DNA of 7,413 nt from Propionibacteriaceae bacterium (lineage in GTDB: Bacteria > Actinomycetota > Actinomycetes > Propionibacteriales > Propionibacteriaceae), in NCBI GenBank assembly GCA_027346035.1, contig DAIESZ010000242.1, forward strand, positions 1 through 7,413, read 5' to 3'. The position numbers and the translations under genes are program-made. Every line of letters begins with the position of its first letter. Position 1 is the first letter of the stretch. Below the pieces are notes generated by a model. That model ran no database searches and was not told the DNA's origin. It was given only the letters and a program-made list of their open reading frames with translations. Of this stretch, positions 6,071 to 7,413 are shown piece by piece.

Positions 6071-6868
6071 GTGGAAACCGCGCGCACCCCGCTTCCCCAT
6101 GCTCCGGTGGAGAACCCCCATCCCCCGCTCGTGCTGCTTCCGGCAGTCGACGTGCAGGGCGGGCGTGCCGTCCAACTCGTCCAGGGGGTGGCCGGCTCCG
6201 AGAAGGTGTTCGGGGACCCGCTCGAAGCGGCCGAGCGTTGGCAGCGGCTCGGCGCCGAGTGGATCCACCTCGTGGATCTCGATGCGGCCTTCGGACGCGG
6301 CTCGAACGCCGACATCACCGCCAGGATCGTGTCCCGCATGGGCATCAACGTCGAATTGTCCGGTGGCATCCGCGACGACGCGAGCCTCGCCCGTGCCCTC
6401 GACGCCGGGGCGCGGCGGGTCAACATCGGCACCGCCGCCCTCGAGAACCCCGCGTGGTGCGAACGCGTGATCGCCGAGTTCGGCGACCAGGTGGCGATCG
6501 GCCTCGACGTCCGGGGGTCCCGGCTGGCGGCCCGCGGGTGGACCCGGGAGGGCGGCGACCTGCACGAGACGATCGGGCGACTCAACGACGCAGGGTGCCG
6601 GCGTTACGTGGTCACCGACGTCTCCAGCGACGGCATGCTCACCGGGCCCAACACCGGGCTGCTCGCCGACGTGTGCGCCGCCACGGATGCGGCGGTCGTC
6701 GCCTCCGGTGGCATCTCCTCCCTCGGCGACCTCGAGGTGCTGTACGCCATGGTCCCGCAGGGGGTCGAGGGCGCGATCATCGGCACCGCGCTCTACGTCG
6801 GCAACTTCACCCTCCCCGACGCCCTCGTCGTGGCGCGGGGCGCCCGCCCGCAGGCGGGAGCCCGCTGA
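6071..6868 (+). CDS. priA: PriA: phosphoribosyl isomerase A (HisA, probably also TrpF)
   Basis: The 265-residue (beta-alpha)8 barrel is slightly longer than usual (about 240-250). It isomerises ProFAR to PRFAR in histidine synthesis. In many actinobacteria the same enzyme also isomerises phosphoribosyl anthranilate for tryptophan. Catalytic aspartates are D27 ([13 protein letters not shown]) and D183 ([15 protein letters not shown]). PriA-type substrate-loop residues are R155 and W157 ([11 protein letters not shown]), S98 (ELSGGIRDD) and R32. Phosphate-binding motifs are [10 protein letters not shown] and [14 protein letters not shown] 6071 is supported by the TAAGGT hexamer. It gives about 20 residues before the first strand; GTG 6107 would shorten this but has no promoter or Shine-Dalgarno support. 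Bifunctionality is inferred from motifs, since some corynebacterial homologues have lost TrpF activity. Confidence 0.95.
   Translation: METARTPLPHAPVENPHPPLVLLPAVDVQGGRAVQLVQGVAGSEKVFGDPLEAAERWQRLGAEWIHLVDLDAAFGRGSNADITARIVSRMGINVELSGGIRDDASLARALDAGARRVNIGTAALENPAWCERVIAEFGDQVAIGLDVRGSRLAARGWTREGGDLHETIGRLNDAGCRRYVVTDVSSDGMLTGPNTGLLADVCAATDAAVVASGGISSLGDLEVLYAMVPQGVEGAIIGTALYVGNFTLPDALVVARGARPQAGAR
6843..6858 (+). promoter_or_regulatory. Hairpin masking the ribosome binding site of the reductase gene
   Basis: CCCGCC (6843-6848) and GGCGGG (6853-6858) form a 6-bp all-GC stem with a CGCA loop at the end of priA. The 3' arm contains most of the GGGAG Shine-Dalgarno sequence at 6856-6860 that precedes ATG 6868 by 7 nt. 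A ribosome finishing priA would melt the stem, so it would couple translation of the reductase to that of PriA. Confidence 0.4.
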
Positions 6869-7413
6869 TGGCCACCGTCGACTCGAGCCGGGCCAGCGCC
6901 CTGGGCGTGGCGAACCCGCGGGCCAGCTTCGGTGAGGCGGCGGCCACCCACACGCCGCCGCTCCTCACCGGACGCCTCGAGGATCTGCTCGCCGACAAGC
7001 TCGTCGTGATGACCGGCGTCACCGGCTTCATCGGCGAGCAGATCCTCTGGAAGGTGCTCACCAGCCTGCCCCGCACGCGGGCCGGCGTCCTCGTGCGGCC
7101 CAAGGGGTCGGTGTCCGCGCGCGAGCGGGTGATCAAACTCGTCGGCAAGCAGATCTTCAGGACGCTGCGGCAGGAGGCCGGGGGGGCCGAGGCGCTCGTC
7201 GACCAGCGGATCCTGGTCATCGAGGGCGACCTGCCGAACGTGCCCGACCTGCCCCGCGACATCGACGTGCTGATCCACAGCGCCGGCGACGTCTCCTTCG
7301 ACCCGCCGATCGACGAGGCGTTCCGCACCCACGTCATCGGTACCCAGGCCCTGCTCGGCAAGCTGCTCGAGGCGTGTTCCGACGAGTCGGGCACCCTCGT
7401 CCGCGTGCCCCAT
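6868..7413 (+). CDS. Fatty acyl-CoA reductase-like NAD(P)-binding protein (partial)
   Basis: The frame runs 182 codons from ATG 6868 and off the right edge without a stop. After a roughly 44-residue N-terminal leader without recognised motifs comes a Rossmann fold: LVVMTGVTGFIGEQILWKVL with the GxxGxxG nucleotide loop at G50-G53-G56. R77 in VLVRPKG suits NADPH. Then come VIEGDLPNVPDL and DVLIHSAGDVSFDPPIDEAF (residues 133-152), where the family binds cofactor and substrate. This pattern is typical of the extended-SDR 'male sterility' (NAD_binding_4) fatty acyl-CoA reductases, which reduce acyl-CoA or acyl-ACP to aldehyde or alcohol. The YxxxK catalytic motif lies beyond the window, and extra C-terminal domains cannot be seen. 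The start overlaps the priA stop (TGATG), with GGGAG 7 nt upstream. It is not a known histidine enzyme. Confidence 0.82.
   Translation, partial: MATVDSSRASALGVANPRASFGEAAATHTPPLLTGRLEDLLADKLVVMTGVTGFIGEQILWKVLTSLPRTRAGVLVRPKGSVSARERVIKLVGKQIFRTLRQEAGGAEALVDQRILVIEGDLPNVPDLPRDIDVLIHSAGDVSFDPPIDEAFRTHVIGTQALLGKLLEACSDESGTLVRVPH

Noticed and set aside
1..7413. A novel defence, mobile or secondary-metabolite system
   Set aside because: I read both strands for transposases, integrases, nucleases, toxin-antitoxin pairs, direct-repeat arrays and tRNA-like folds and recognised none. Base and codon use look even across the window, with no visible sign of recent transfer.

Overview
The window comes from a very GC-rich actinobacterium, probably of the mycolic-acid group (Mycobacteriales/Corynebacteriales). 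The evidence is the strong G/C third-position bias, the DUF2567-type membrane protein, the single-domain HisB, a PriA-type HisA, and several genes that seem to start directly at the transcription start (TANNNT, 6-7 nt, GTG). The genus cannot be fixed from the sequence; Dietzia- or Corynebacterium-like relatives are only an impression.

Layout. Positions 1-165 hold the last 54 codons of a DnaE-type DNA polymerase III alpha subunit. A four-helix DUF2567-like membrane protein follows on the + strand (204-968). Two minus-strand genes converge on it: a YbaK-type Cys-tRNA(Pro) deacylase (988-1491) and, overlapping it by 4 nt, a DUF554 membrane protein (1488-2237). A 106-nt divergent intergenic region (2238-2343) carries the hisD promoter and a 14-bp perfect palindrome.

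From 2344 onward is a compact histidine operon: hisD, hisC, hisB and hisH, joined by overlaps of 4, 11 and 4 nt. After a 53-nt gap with its own promoter-like hexamer comes priA/hisA (6071-6868). A fatty acyl-CoA reductase-like gene overlaps its stop by 1 nt and runs off the right edge (6868-7413+).

How the genes work together. HisH is the glutaminase half of imidazole-glycerol-phosphate (IGP) synthase, whose HisF partner is not in the window. PriA makes the substrate (PRFAR) for that enzyme and probably also does the TrpF step of tryptophan synthesis. HisB dehydrates IGP, HisC transaminates imidazole-acetol phosphate, and HisD carries out the last two oxidations to histidine. hisF, hisI, hisG and hisE are absent here; hisF and hisI may lie beyond the reductase gene or elsewhere.

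Most of the window is well-known metabolism. The parts most worth a second look are the run of apparently leaderless GTG starts, the palindrome inside the hisD promoter, the separate promoter for priA, and the lipid-type reductase tied to priA by a 1-nt overlap and an SD-masking hairpin. I found no RNA genes, CRISPR arrays, insertion sequences or phage genes.
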